NCBI GenBank assembly: GCA_027055635.1
Contig: JALUMZ010000111.1
Span: forward strand, 1-38,226
DNA length: 38,226 nucleotides
Reading direction: 5' to 3'
Source: Campylobacteraceae bacterium
Lineage (GTDB): Bacteria > Campylobacterota > Campylobacteria > Campylobacterales > Sulfurospirillaceae
Shown here: piece by piece, positions 7,923 to 15,466 of the stretch
How positions within the stretch are numbered: position 1 is the stretch's first letter
How the letters are laid out: each line of letters starts with the position of its first letter
Notes under the pieces: model-generated
What the model saw: the letters and a program-made list of their open reading frames with translations, nothing else
What the model was told of the DNA's origin: nothing
Database searches by the model: none
Made by a program: the position numbers and the translations under genes

Positions 7923-9041
7923 ATGCGTTGTTCAAAGATGAGCTCATTTATAGTTATGGATATAGTAAGAGATGCTCTAAAATACGAAGATGCTGTACAT
8001 TTTGAAGTGGGACAACCAGATCTGCCACCATCTCCAAAAGTCAAAGAAGCTCTTCATAGTGCTATAGATGATGATAGATTTTCTTATACCCAAAGTCTAG
8101 GATTGTTAGAATTGAGAGAGAAGATAGCCTATCAATATAAAAAAACTTATAATTTAGATATAGATCCAAAGAGGATATTTTTGACTCCCGGAACGAGTGG
8201 GGCATTTTTGATAGCATACTCCTTGACGCTAAAAAATTCTGCAAGACTTGGGCTTAGCGATCCATCATATCCTTGTTATAAAAATTTTGCTTATATGATG
8301 GATATAGAGCCTCTTTTTATGCCTATCGACAAGAGAGATAATTTTGAGCTACATGTAGATGACTTGGTGGGAAAAAGACTAGGTGCCTTACAAATCTCAT
8401 CCCCATCAAATCCGACAGGAAATATATATGAGAGAGAAAACTTAGGGGATTTGGTTGAGTATTGTGATAGAAACGATATAGCTTTTATATCAGATGAACT
8501 CTACCATGGTTTGACTTATGAAGGTGAAGCAAGTTGTGCTTTGGAGTTTAGTGACAAGGCTTATATAGTAAATGGTTTTTCAAAATACTATTGTGTTCCG
8601 GGGAATAGATTGGGTTGGATAATAGTTCCAAAACATAAACTTAAACAAGCAGAGATATTGAGTCAAAATCTTTTTATATCTGCTCCGACACTTAGCCAAT
8701 ATGGTGCATTGGCTGCATTTGATGATGAGTATCAAGCTGGCGTAAAAGAGGAGTTTAAAAAAAGAAGAGACTATCTTTATGGTGAATTGTCACAAATATT
8801 TGAGATAGACGCTGCTCCACAAGGTGCTTTTTATCTATGGGCAAATATCTCAAAATACAGTGATGACAGCTTCGCATTTGCAAAAGAATTATTAGAAAAT
8901 ATACATATTGCTGCGACTCCGGGTGTGGATTTTGGTAAAAATGGTACAAACAAGTATATCCGATTCGCATACACTAGAAATATAGAGCATCTAAGTGAAG
9001 GAGTGCGCAGGATAAAGAAATACTTGGGCATTACCTTGTGA
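7923..9041 (+). CDS. Class I/II PLP-dependent aminotransferase
   Basis: A 372-residue fold-type I aminotransferase. PLP-site residues are in place: SPSNPTG with N163, SDELYHG with D191, and the Schiff-base lysine K221 in NGFSKYY followed by PGNRLGW. The C-terminal YIRFAYT supplies the substrate-carboxylate arginine. This subfamily includes aspartate, alanine and aromatic aminotransferases and the exact substrate is not readable. ATG 7923 is chosen over an in-frame TTG at 7917, since AAAGGA (7911-7916) is 6 bases before the ATG. The 5' region contains the long hairpin described separately. The 3' end overlaps convergent pldA by 11 bases. Confidence 0.88.
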   Translation: MRCSKMSSFIVMDIVRDALKYEDAVHFEVGQPDLPPSPKVKEALHSAIDDDRFSYTQSLGLLELREKIAYQYKKTYNLDIDPKRIFLTPGTSGAFLIAYSLTLKNSARLGLSDPSYPCYKNFAYMMDIEPLFMPIDKRDNFELHVDDLVGKRLGALQISSPSNPTGNIYERENLGDLVEYCDRNDIAFISDELYHGLTYEGEASCALEFSDKAYIVNGFSKYYCVPGNRLGWIIVPKHKLKQAEILSQNLFISAPTLSQYGALAAFDDEYQAGVKEEFKKRRDYLYGELSQIFEIDAAPQGAFYLWANISKYSDDSFAFAKELLENIHIAATPGVDFGKNGTNKYIRFAYTRNIEHLSEGVRRIKKYLGITL

Positions 9042-10041
9042 TAGCAAATCCAAGTCCTATTTTGTCATTTCTTTTATTGTAGTCTATGAGACTCTCTCCA
9101 TATCCGCTAAAGATTTGGAAGTATCCAAATGTGTCGCTTATCCAAGGCAGAGGAAAGGTCCAATCAAACTGCACCGCACCTCTGTTTGTGCCGTCAAACT
9201 TGAAATTATCTCTTAGAAGAAGGGTAAAGAGGTGTTTTTTATATGGATAAGTGATTCTTAAATCCCCATAGCCAAGATATTTGTATATGTCTGGATTATC
9301 ATCACCGCTGGTGTCATTTATGTCTGTTTTTTGGTGTTCGGGGATTCTATACCAGACTCTAGGGATGATAAAAATTCCCTCTTTTTGAAAAATTCCAGAT
9401 AGATAGACTCTATTCCATGACCTTGATACCCTTCCGCCTTGTCCGTTTGACTGGTGAAGTATGCCGATTGTATATGCTTTTAGCGGACTCTGTTTTTTTG
9501 CATAAGGAAATACCATAAAAAGTTCAGGTTCATAGTTGGTTTCTCTAAATGGTGAAGATTTTGCGCTTGTCTGCCACCATGAGGTTTGAGAATATCCTAA
9601 GAAGAGTTCATTTCTGCCTCCAAAAAGGTCTTTTGCCAAACTCTTTTTGAAGCTGATTTGAAACTTTGTCTCTGTGTCTTTCCTGTTTGAATGTGATACA
9701 AAATCATAAGTGCTTGGCAGGAGATAATTCATCTTGTATGGTTTGACATCAAATGAAGAAAATATTATCTCCCTTATGCTTTTGTCTGTGCTTTCGTGAC
9801 TATACCCCTCTATACTGTTGTCGCCATAGGTGATTATGCTCCTATCTTGTGTTTTTGTAGTTATTTTTTGGTTTTTTGGTTTTAAGGATTTGGTAGCTAA
9901 GGCTTTGTATAAAAGCATAGCCTCTTTGATTTTGCCTCTGGCTTCTAGTATCTGTGCTCTTTTATATAAAACAGATATATCATCTGCCACCAATGTAAGG
10001 CCAAAAAATGCTATGATTATAAGTATATTTTTTTTGAACAA
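9031..10041 (-). CDS. pldA: Outer-membrane phospholipase A1
   Basis: OMPLA hydrolyses phospholipids that reach the outer leaflet of the outer membrane. The catalytic triad pattern is intact: H196 and S198 in HQSNGQGG and N210 in RSWNR, with the same +2 and +14 spacing as the enzyme from E. coli. Beta-strand-like alternation runs through the C-terminal two thirds, ending GLGFAITR. An N-terminal signal (ILIIIAFFGLTLVADD) precedes about 70 extra residues, partly helical, before the barrel. The start is TTG 10041: AGGA lies 6 bases upstream and no ATG or GTG is available nearby in frame. Divergent from the DMT exporter; the gap contains the palindrome TCCTAGGA (10048-10055). Confidence 0.9.
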   Translation of the reverse strand: MFKKNILIIIAFFGLTLVADDISVLYKRAQILEARGKIKEAMLLYKALATKSLKPKNQKITTKTQDRSIITYGDNSIEGYSHESTDKSIREIIFSSFDVKPYKMNYLLPSTYDFVSHSNRKDTETKFQISFKKSLAKDLFGGRNELFLGYSQTSWWQTSAKSSPFRETNYEPELFMVFPYAKKQSPLKAYTIGILHQSNGQGGRVSRSWNRVYLSGIFQKEGIFIIPRVWYRIPEHQKTDINDTSGDDNPDIYKYLGYGDLRITYPYKKHLFTLLLRDNFKFDGTNRGAVQFDWTFPLPWISDTFGYFQIFSGYGESLIDYNKRNDKIGLGFAITR

Positions 10042-10091
10042 AATGTATCCTAGGAGTAATTTTTAGGAATTTTATCACATTTGGGAGTGTA

Positions 10092-10979
10092 ATGCAATAT
10101 AATCTATCAGGCATATTGGCTATTTTTCTTTGGTCAACTCTAGCAAGCCTAACAGTAAAAGTGGGAAGAGTACCGCCATTTGAGTTGGTTTCTATATCTT
10201 TTACGGTTGCTTTCTTTATCGGCTTGGTATTGTGGAAAAAAGAGGGCAGAGGGATTTTGATACACTTAAGGCTTCCTCTGAAGGTATGGTTTGTTGGTGT
10301 CGGTGGGTTGTTTGGTTACCATTTTTTCTATTTTTTGGCATTGCAAAATGCACCTGCAGTTGAGGCAAATTTAATCAATTATCTCTGGCCTTTGTTTATA
10401 GTTCTGTTTAGTGCTTTTTTGCCCGGTGTCAAACTTAAGTGGTTTCATATTTTAGGTGTTATTCTCGGGCTTGGTGGTGTTGTGGTATTGCTTGGAGCAA
10501 AAGGTGGATTTAGTTTTGATTATCAGTATATGAGGGGTTATTTTTATGCTTTTATTTGTGCTTTGGTTTGGTCATCGTACTCTGTGTTGTCTAGGTATTT
10601 TGGCAAAGTTCCAACAAGCGCTGTAGGAGGATTTTGTGGGGTAACTGCTATTTTGGCATTTGTATGTCATTTGCTGTTTGAAACTACTTTAATTCCAAAT
10701 TTTAGTTCATTTATGGCTATCTTCATTTTGGGGCTTGGTCCTGTTGGAGGTGCTTTTTTTCTTTGGGATTATGGTGTCAAAAAAGGAGATATACAGATGC
10801 TAGGGACAATGTCATATCTGACACCTTTACTCTCAACTCTTCTTCTGATAGTTTTAGGTTTGTCGAAGCCAAGTTTGGCGATATGGCTAGCATGTTCTTT
10901 GATAGTATTAGGTTCTATTGTGGCGTCATTGCCACTATTCAAAAAGTTCATAGTCAACTACTTTGCTAAGAGTATTTAA
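10092..10979 (+). CDS. EamA/DMT-family transporter (YddG-like)
   Basis: A 295-residue inner-membrane protein with ten predicted hydrophobic segments arranged as two EamA repeats (about residues 1-135 and 150-285). The first repeat includes YHFFYFLALQNAPAVEANLINYLWPLF and the second GPVGGAFFLWDYGVKKGD, both typical of drug/metabolite exporters close to the aromatic amino-acid exporter YddG. The substrate is unknown. GGGAG precedes ATG 10092. Its last 45 bases overlap a remnant Dabb coding fragment on the minus strand. Confidence 0.82.
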   Translation: MQYNLSGILAIFLWSTLASLTVKVGRVPPFELVSISFTVAFFIGLVLWKKEGRGILIHLRLPLKVWFVGVGGLFGYHFFYFLALQNAPAVEANLINYLWPLFIVLFSAFLPGVKLKWFHILGVILGLGGVVVLLGAKGGFSFDYQYMRGYFYAFICALVWSSYSVLSRYFGKVPTSAVGGFCGVTAILAFVCHLLFETTLIPNFSSFMAIFILGLGPVGGAFFLWDYGVKKGDIQMLGTMSYLTPLLSTLLLIVLGLSKPSLAIWLACSLIVLGSIVASLPLFKKFIVNYFAKSI

Positions 10980-11105
10980 CTCTTTTAATTTTTGTATGAG
11001 TTGCAAGTGAGTTGGATTTGTGGCATATATGTTCAGATCCTCTTTTGATTCAAAATCAGCTATTAAAGCTATATCATAGCTTCTCCTTTGCTTTTTTATA
11101 GTCAT
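10935..11105 (-). pseudogene. C-terminal remnant of a Dabb (A/B-barrel) protein
   Basis: A 56-codon minus-strand frame that reads SYDIALIADFESKEDL, then NIYATNPTHLQL, and ends KVVDYELFE. This matches the second half of a Dabb stress-responsive A/B-barrel protein, whose normal length is about 95-100 residues. The first half (the usual VHIVMFKFK strand) is absent. A possible ATG at 11105 lies inside mobA, 32 bases before its end. The fragment also overlaps the end of the DMT gene. It therefore looks like a decayed gene left after a deletion that joined it to mobA, though a short product could still be made by coupled translation. No ribosome site is obvious. Confidence 0.6.
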
Positions 11106-11643
11106 CAGGTCTGTTTAGATTCATAAAGGGTTCATTTTCGTTAAACTCAACATATTTTGTATCAACTCTCTGAAGTAAATTTTTTATTTTGTGGTTGTTT
11201 TGTAAAATCTGCTCTCTCAAAACTTTTAAAATTTTAGGTGAATATATAGCACAAAGTTGGTGTGAGCCAAAAGGAGATCTTGCTACAACACAGTCATGTC
11301 CATCAAAATTTTCATAAAGTTTTCTATATATATCTTTAGTTACAAAAGGGGTATCTACACTTAGCAGAGCAACATCTGTTTTTAGTTTTTTTAGTATGCT
11401 ATATAGTGCTATGAGAGGTGAAAACTCCCTAAACTCTTCTAAATCTTCTACAAAAGAGGCTTTAAACTCAAATTTATCCCTGTTTTTACAGCTTACATGC
11501 AGGCTTTTAAACCAAGGAGAGACTCTGTGGAGTTGATATTGGGTTAGTGTCTCATGTTTGCCAAAGGGGAGTAGTGCTTTATCTCTCCCCATTCTAGAGC
11601 TTTTTCCTCCGGCAACTATAACACAAGGTAGAGGTAAGATTAT
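11074..11643 (-). CDS. mobA: Molybdenum cofactor guanylyltransferase with an apparent AUA start
   Basis: MobA attaches GMP to molybdopterin to make the MGD cofactor needed by PsrA-type enzymes. The nucleotide-binding signature VIVAGGKSSRMGRDKALLPF is present but its first half lies upstream of the first ATG (11592). Reading upstream in frame to a stop near 11665 there is no ATG, GTG or TTG. The best candidate is ATA at 11643, which overlaps the leuC stop as ATAA (a coupling geometry like ATGA) with AGAGG 4 bases before. That gives 189 residues, near normal for MobA, including ALLSVDTPF and a C-terminal MNLNRPDDY. If translation really began at ATG 11592 the glycine-rich loop would be lost. 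Function is confident, the start is inference. Confidence 0.78.
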   Translation of the reverse strand: MILPLPCVIVAGGKSSRMGRDKALLPFGKHETLTQYQLHRVSPWFKSLHVSCKNRDKFEFKASFVEDLEEFREFSPLIALYSILKKLKTDVALLSVDTPFVTKDIYRKLYENFDGHDCVVARSPFGSHQLCAIYSPKILKVLREQILQNNHKIKNLLQRVDTKYVEFNENEPFMNLNRPDDYKKAKEKL

Positions 11644-12905
11644 AGAGCCTCTGGATTTGCTATTTTTCCCTCAACTGCACTAGCTGCTGCTACTGCTGAG
11701 TTTGCAAGATAGATTTTACTGCTTCTATCTCCCATTCTACCTACAAAATTCCTGTTTGTAGTAGATATACAGACTTCATCTTTGCCGAGTATGCCCATGT
11801 ACCCACCCAAACATGCTCCACATGTTGGGTTTGAAAATAGAGCTCCAGCTTGTATAAATATCTCTACCAAGCCCTCTTTTTGTGCTTGAAGAGAGATCTT
11901 TTGTGTAGCAGGAGTTATGATAAGCCTAGTCTTTCTAGCTACTTTCTTGCCTTTTAGGATTTTAGCGGCAATCCTTAAATCTTCCAATCTTCCATTTGTG
12001 CAACTTCCTATAAAGACTTGATCTACAGCTATATCATCACTAACTGCTCTGCTCAAAGGCTTTCCATTTGATGGAAGACTAGGGTATGCAATCATGGGTT
12101 CAAGTTTTGATACATCTATATATATGGTTTGTACATAAGAGGCATCATCATCAGAGTAGAACTCTTTTGGCTCTCTTGCGAGCTCTTTATCTGCTAGAAA
12201 CTCTCTAGTGATGTTATCAACTGCTATTATTCCATTTTTTGCTCCGGCCTCTATCGCCATGTTACATAGACTAAATCTGTCATCCATGCTAAGATACCCA
12301 ATAGTGTCTCCGGTAAATTCCAAAGTTTTATATAGTGCCCCATCAACTCCGAGTTGACGAATTACCTCTAAAATCAAATCTTTTCCATAGATTAATTCTC
12401 CGGGTTTTCCGCTAAATACAACTTTTATGGCTTGAGGTACTTTAAACCAATTTCCTCCCGTGATGAGTGCAAAAGATATATCGGTAGAGCCCATACCGGT
12501 AGAGAAAGCTCCGAGTGCTCCGTGGGTACATGTATGGCTGTCAGCTCCTATGATAACATCACCGGGAACTACAAGCCCTTTTTCGGGGAGGAGTGCATGC
12601 TCTATGCCCATATCTTTTTCATCAAAAAAGTGTTTTAGATTGTGTTTATATGCAAAATCACGGCTGATTTTTGCCTGATTTGCACTTGCTATATCTTTTG
12701 CCGGGATGAAATGATCCATTACGATAGAGAAACCATCTGGATTTGCCAGCTTCTCCACTCCGCTATCTTCAAAAGCTTTTATAGATATAGGGGTTGTTAT
12801 ATCATTCCCTATAACCATATCTATATTTGAGCGGATAATCTCACCGGCATACACTTTGCGTCCTACATGGTCACTAAATATCTTCTCTGTTATTGTTTGT
12901 GGCAT
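11640..12905 (-). CDS. leuC: 3-isopropylmalate dehydratase large subunit
   Basis: Aconitase-family [4Fe-4S] hydro-lyase subunit that isomerises 2-isopropylmalate in leucine synthesis. The 421-residue length matches the shorter LeuC2/HacA type rather than the about 470-residue enterobacterial form. Cluster ligands are C302 in GSCTNG and C362 and C365 in NPTCGACLGG. ADSHTCTHGALG (121-132) and NRNFVGRMGD are also typical. AAAGGA precedes ATG 12905. The small subunit leuD is not adjacent; mobA follows with a 4-base overlap instead. A homoaconitase or methylmalate role cannot be excluded by sequence alone. Confidence 0.88.
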   Translation of the reverse strand: MPQTITEKIFSDHVGRKVYAGEIIRSNIDMVIGNDITTPISIKAFEDSGVEKLANPDGFSIVMDHFIPAKDIASANQAKISRDFAYKHNLKHFFDEKDMGIEHALLPEKGLVVPGDVIIGADSHTCTHGALGAFSTGMGSTDISFALITGGNWFKVPQAIKVVFSGKPGELIYGKDLILEVIRQLGVDGALYKTLEFTGDTIGYLSMDDRFSLCNMAIEAGAKNGIIAVDNITREFLADKELAREPKEFYSDDDASYVQTIYIDVSKLEPMIAYPSLPSNGKPLSRAVSDDIAVDQVFIGSCTNGRLEDLRIAAKILKGKKVARKTRLIITPATQKISLQAQKEGLVEIFIQAGALFSNPTCGACLGGYMGILGKDEVCISTTNRNFVGRMGDRSSKIYLANSAVAAASAVEGKIANPEAL

Positions 12906-12951
12906 AAAAATCCTTTTTTAGCTATTAAGTGTTATTTTATCAAAAAACTAT

Positions 12952-13542
12952 TTAAGGTATCTTTGGAGCCATAATTTTTTCTCCTATAAAGCCATAATTT
13001 GCACCAACTCTTGCTAGCGGGTTAAAGTCGATATGGAGTTTTTTGCTATTGGTTATGATTTTATTTTTAACAAATAGTTTTTTTATCTCTAGGATTATCG
13101 GTATAGTTTTACTCTCTTTTAGATCTATCTCTTCATAAAAATCACAAAAATATGCCACGGGTGAACCCTCTATCATGGGTGGAAAATTCTCTTCTATCTT
13201 ATTTAATTTTATATCAAACTCTTTAGCTTCGCTGATATTTTTATCTAACTCTTTTGAGCTAAAATGCAGCTTTTCAAGTTGATTTTCTCCTGCTATGCAG
13301 ATGGTACATTTTTTTGTTTTTCTTATATTTCTCAGGGTATCTTTTGGCTCTTTATTGCTTTTATGTCCGATTGAGACTATGAGGGTAGGAGGATTTGAAC
13401 TAAGCGGTGTAAAGTAGCTAAAGGGTGCAATATTTATTTGGGTATCTTGTGTTACTATCCAAGCTATCGGTCTTGGTACTGCTGTTTGAGCAGTTAGTTT
13501 ATATCTTGTAGGTGAGTCTAACTCTTCAAAATCAAATATCAT
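12952..13542 (-). CDS. Flavin reductase-like (flavoredoxin) FMN-binding protein
   Basis: A 196-residue protein of the flavin-reductase-like family: TAVPRPIAWIVTQD near the start, NIAPFSYFTPLSSNPPTLIVSIG for the FMN phosphate region, KDTLRNIRKTKKCTICIA, and a C-terminal PLARVGANYGFIGE. Members bind FMN and serve as flavoredoxins or NAD(P)H-flavin reductases; the partner is unknown. ATG 13542 has AAGGAG 5 bases upstream and is preferred over in-frame TTG 13557. It is divergent from the NFACT gene across a palindromic 33-base promoter region. Confidence 0.82.
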   Translation of the reverse strand: MIFDFEELDSPTRYKLTAQTAVPRPIAWIVTQDTQINIAPFSYFTPLSSNPPTLIVSIGHKSNKEPKDTLRNIRKTKKCTICIAGENQLEKLHFSSKELDKNISEAKEFDIKLNKIEENFPPMIEGSPVAYFCDFYEEIDLKESKTIPIILEIKKLFVKNKIITNSKKLHIDFNPLARVGANYGFIGEKIMAPKIP

Positions 13543-13560
13543 AAAATCTCCTTGCAAATA

Positions 13561-13578
13561 ATGGTATAATCATACCAT
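13561..13578. promoter_or_regulatory. Palindromic overlapping divergent promoter
   Basis: ATGGTAT (13561-13567) and ATACCAT (13572-13578) form a 7-bp palindrome with spacer AATC. On the plus strand it contains TGGTATAAT, a perfect extended -10 for the NFACT gene. On the minus strand it holds TATGAT, a plausible -10 for the flavoredoxin gene. One protein binding here could control both directions. Confidence 0.5.
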
Positions 13579-13590
13579 AAAAGGAAATAT

Positions 13591-14922
13591 ATGAGAAGAT
13601 ATGAGTTGGTGCAGATTGCGGATTACCTGAAAAATTTTAGAAAGATAAGTGCCATACGAAGAGTGGGAGATAATGTTATAAATATTATTTTTGATAGACA
13701 AAAGTCTCTCTTTTTTGATCTAAGAAGAGGGGATTCGCATATCTTTATCAAAGATGATTTTACAAGAGCAAAGATATATAAAGCACCATTTGATGTGATA
13801 CTTACAAAGAGATTTACAAATTCTAATATGCAGAGTATCAAAGTTCTAAAAGATGATAGAATTTTACAAATAGGTGTCATTTCAAATTCAAAATACAAAT
13901 CAGATGAAACACTCTTGCAGATGGAGTTTACGGGAAAAAATACAAATGTGATTATTTTAGATAACAATGGTTTCATCCTTGAGGCACTTAGGCATATAGA
14001 TATATCCTCCTCTTATAGAGAGGTAAAGGTGGGAATTGCTCTAAAATCTCTACATGTGGAGCAAAAATTTTTGCCAAAAGAGAGTAAAAAGATAGAAGAT
14101 ATAGAGTTGTTTTTAGAAGACGAGTACAATAGAAGAGTACAAAAGAGTCTTGTTGCGACAAAAAAACAAAAAAGTGCAAGTATTCAAAAGAGAGTAAAAA
14201 AACTCCAAAAACTCCTTGATGGGCTAGATAGCGAAGAGAGATTGATGAGTAAAAGTGAAACTTATAGTTTGTGGGGTGCTTTGATTTTTAGTAATCTTGA
14301 TAAAATAAAGGGGTATAAAAAAGAGATTAGTCTTGATGATTTTGAGGGAAACAGTGTGAAAATAATCCTTCCAAAAGAGGCAAGAAGTGGGGCGGAGGCT
14401 GGAAATCTCCTTTTTGAAGCATCAAAAAAACTAAAAAGAAAAGCAAAATCACTGCATATAGAGAGAGATAGTCTTTGTGGTAAGATAGAGTTTTTCAAAA
14501 AATTACAAAATGCAATAAATATGGCTAATAGTGAAACAGAGATAAATATACTCTATCCAAAACAAAAGCACTCAAAAAAAGCCAAGGGAAAACAGGTCTC
14601 TTACGAGAGTTTTTATATAGAGGGTTTCAAAGTGATGCTTGGAAAAAATGAGAAAGGCAATATAGAACTCCTAAAGGAAGCAAAAAAGAGGGATATTTGG
14701 CTACACTTAAAAGATATGCCCTCTAGTCATGTTATAATAAGAACAGATAAACAAAATATACCAACAAATGTGCTAGAGTTTGCCTCAAAACTTTGTGCAG
14801 AGTTTAGTGTGAGTCAAAAAGGAGTATATTTGGTCGATTATACTCCTAGAAGAAATGTAAAGATGGGTGAAGGTGCACATGTAAACTATGTGGATTATAA
14901 AACAATGAGTGTAAGTATCTGA
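13591..14922 (+). CDS. NFACT-family RqcH/Rqc2-like ribosome rescue factor
   Basis: A 443-residue protein with the NFACT order: an NFACT-N domain (about 1-170) containing MEFTGKNTNVIILD and SSYREVKVG, a central coiled coil (about 185-315) with KRVKKLQKLLDGL, and a C-terminal NFACT-R/DUF814 domain with RDIWLHLKDMPSSHVIIRT and GVYLVDYTPRRNVKMGEG. RqcH binds obstructed large ribosomal subunits and directs alanine tailing. The Asp-Arg pair required for tailing in RqcH appears to be D89-R90 (KDDRILQI), which suggests activity, but my alignment is by eye. Older annotation calls this family fibronectin-binding protein. The TGA stop at 14920-14922 is supplied by the end of the adjacent repeat element. 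Confidence 0.8.
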   Translation: MRRYELVQIADYLKNFRKISAIRRVGDNVINIIFDRQKSLFFDLRRGDSHIFIKDDFTRAKIYKAPFDVILTKRFTNSNMQSIKVLKDDRILQIGVISNSKYKSDETLLQMEFTGKNTNVIILDNNGFILEALRHIDISSSYREVKVGIALKSLHVEQKFLPKESKKIEDIELFLEDEYNRRVQKSLVATKKQKSASIQKRVKKLQKLLDGLDSEERLMSKSETYSLWGALIFSNLDKIKGYKKEISLDDFEGNSVKIILPKEARSGAEAGNLLFEASKKLKRKAKSLHIERDSLCGKIEFFKKLQNAINMANSETEINILYPKQKHSKKAKGKQVSYESFYIEGFKVMLGKNEKGNIELLKEAKKRDIWLHLKDMPSSHVIIRTDKQNIPTNVLEFASKLCAEFSVSQKGVYLVDYTPRRNVKMGEGAHVNYVDYKTMSVSI

Positions 14923-15035
14923 CCTTACGCACTTTTTTCTCGAAAAGTCCTACTTTTCGCAAGCTTCAAGGGGGTTGTAGGGACTTTAGTCCCTGCCACT
15001 ATAAGGAGTTTTGCTCGTTATGGTGTGTAAGATCA
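14920..15035. mobile_element. MITE-like structured repeat with 13-bp terminal inverted repeats
   Basis: Left end TGACCTTACGCAC (14920-14932) and right end GTGTGTAAGATCA (15023-15035) are inverted repeats with two transitions. Inside are three hairpins: CGAAAAGT/ACTTTTCG (14941-14959), AGGGACT/AGTCCCT (14979-14994), and CACTATAA/TTATGGTG (14997-15025). No coding capacity is seen. The 15-base left end CTGACCTTACGCACT recurs exactly at 27423-27437. The element may be a miniature inverted-repeat transposable element or a structured RNA; no certain target-site duplication was found. Confidence 0.6.
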
Positions 15036-15057
15036 CTAAGTATTTAAGGAGATTGAC

Positions 15058-15378
15058 ATGGCAATAGGTCCCGTTGGTGCAGTCGCATACGCAAATCAAG
15101 CGATGCCTGCTCAAACCAAGATACAATCAAATTTTCAAAATAGATTAGATATGCAAAATGGTGCGGCTATGGCAATGCAAGATGCAGATAAAGAAGAGAT
15201 AGCAGATGTGAGACCAACCGAAGAGACTTACAAGATAGACCCTGATCATGAGCATGAAAAAAAGAGAAAAGAGGAAGAGCAAAAAAAAGAGAAAAAAAAT
15301 TCCCAAAACAAAGAAGATGGGGAAGAAGAGGAAAACAGCAGTATTGCTAGCCCTAGACATTTGGATATATGCGTCTGA
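15058..15378 (+). CDS. Small charged protein of unknown function
   Basis: A 106-residue protein with two parts. The N-terminal half, rich in Ala, Gln and Met (GPVGAVAYANQ, FQNRLDMQNGAAMAM), is followed by a very charged Lys/Glu tail (about 65-95) and the ending RHLDICV. No signal peptide or membrane segment. AAGGAG lies 6 bases before ATG 15058, so it is probably translated. I recall short proteins of this style in other Campylobacterota but cannot name a family. The charged tail is likely disordered. It sits between the repeat element and the cdsA-dxr operon, which has its own promoter. Confidence 0.65.
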   Translation: MAIGPVGAVAYANQAMPAQTKIQSNFQNRLDMQNGAAMAMQDADKEEIADVRPTEETYKIDPDHEHEKKRKEEEQKKEKKNSQNKEDGEEEENSSIASPRHLDICV

Positions 15379-15435
15379 CCACAATAAATGATATGTTTTA
15401 AAAGTTTAGCATAAGGATAAACTCACACTATATAC

Positions 15436-15443
15436 GATAAAAT
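15436..15443 (+). promoter_or_regulatory. Promoter -10 for the cdsA-dxr-permease-GGDEF/EAL cluster
   Basis: GATAAAAT (15436-15443) follows CTATATAC and is 23 bases before the chosen cdsA ATG. It resembles the TAAAAT -10 element seen at recA and mqnD. No -35 is evident. Confidence 0.4.
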
Positions 15444-15466
15444 ACAAAAAATTATTGGAAACGCCT

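Noticed and set aside
10980..11073. Empty intergenic gap between the DMT gene and mobA
   Set aside because: The minus strand carries a readable Dabb C-terminal frame, so the gap is a gene remnant.
11592..11643. Frameshift in mobA
   Set aside because: The missing N-terminus is encoded in the same frame directly upstream. Only a standard start codon is lacking.
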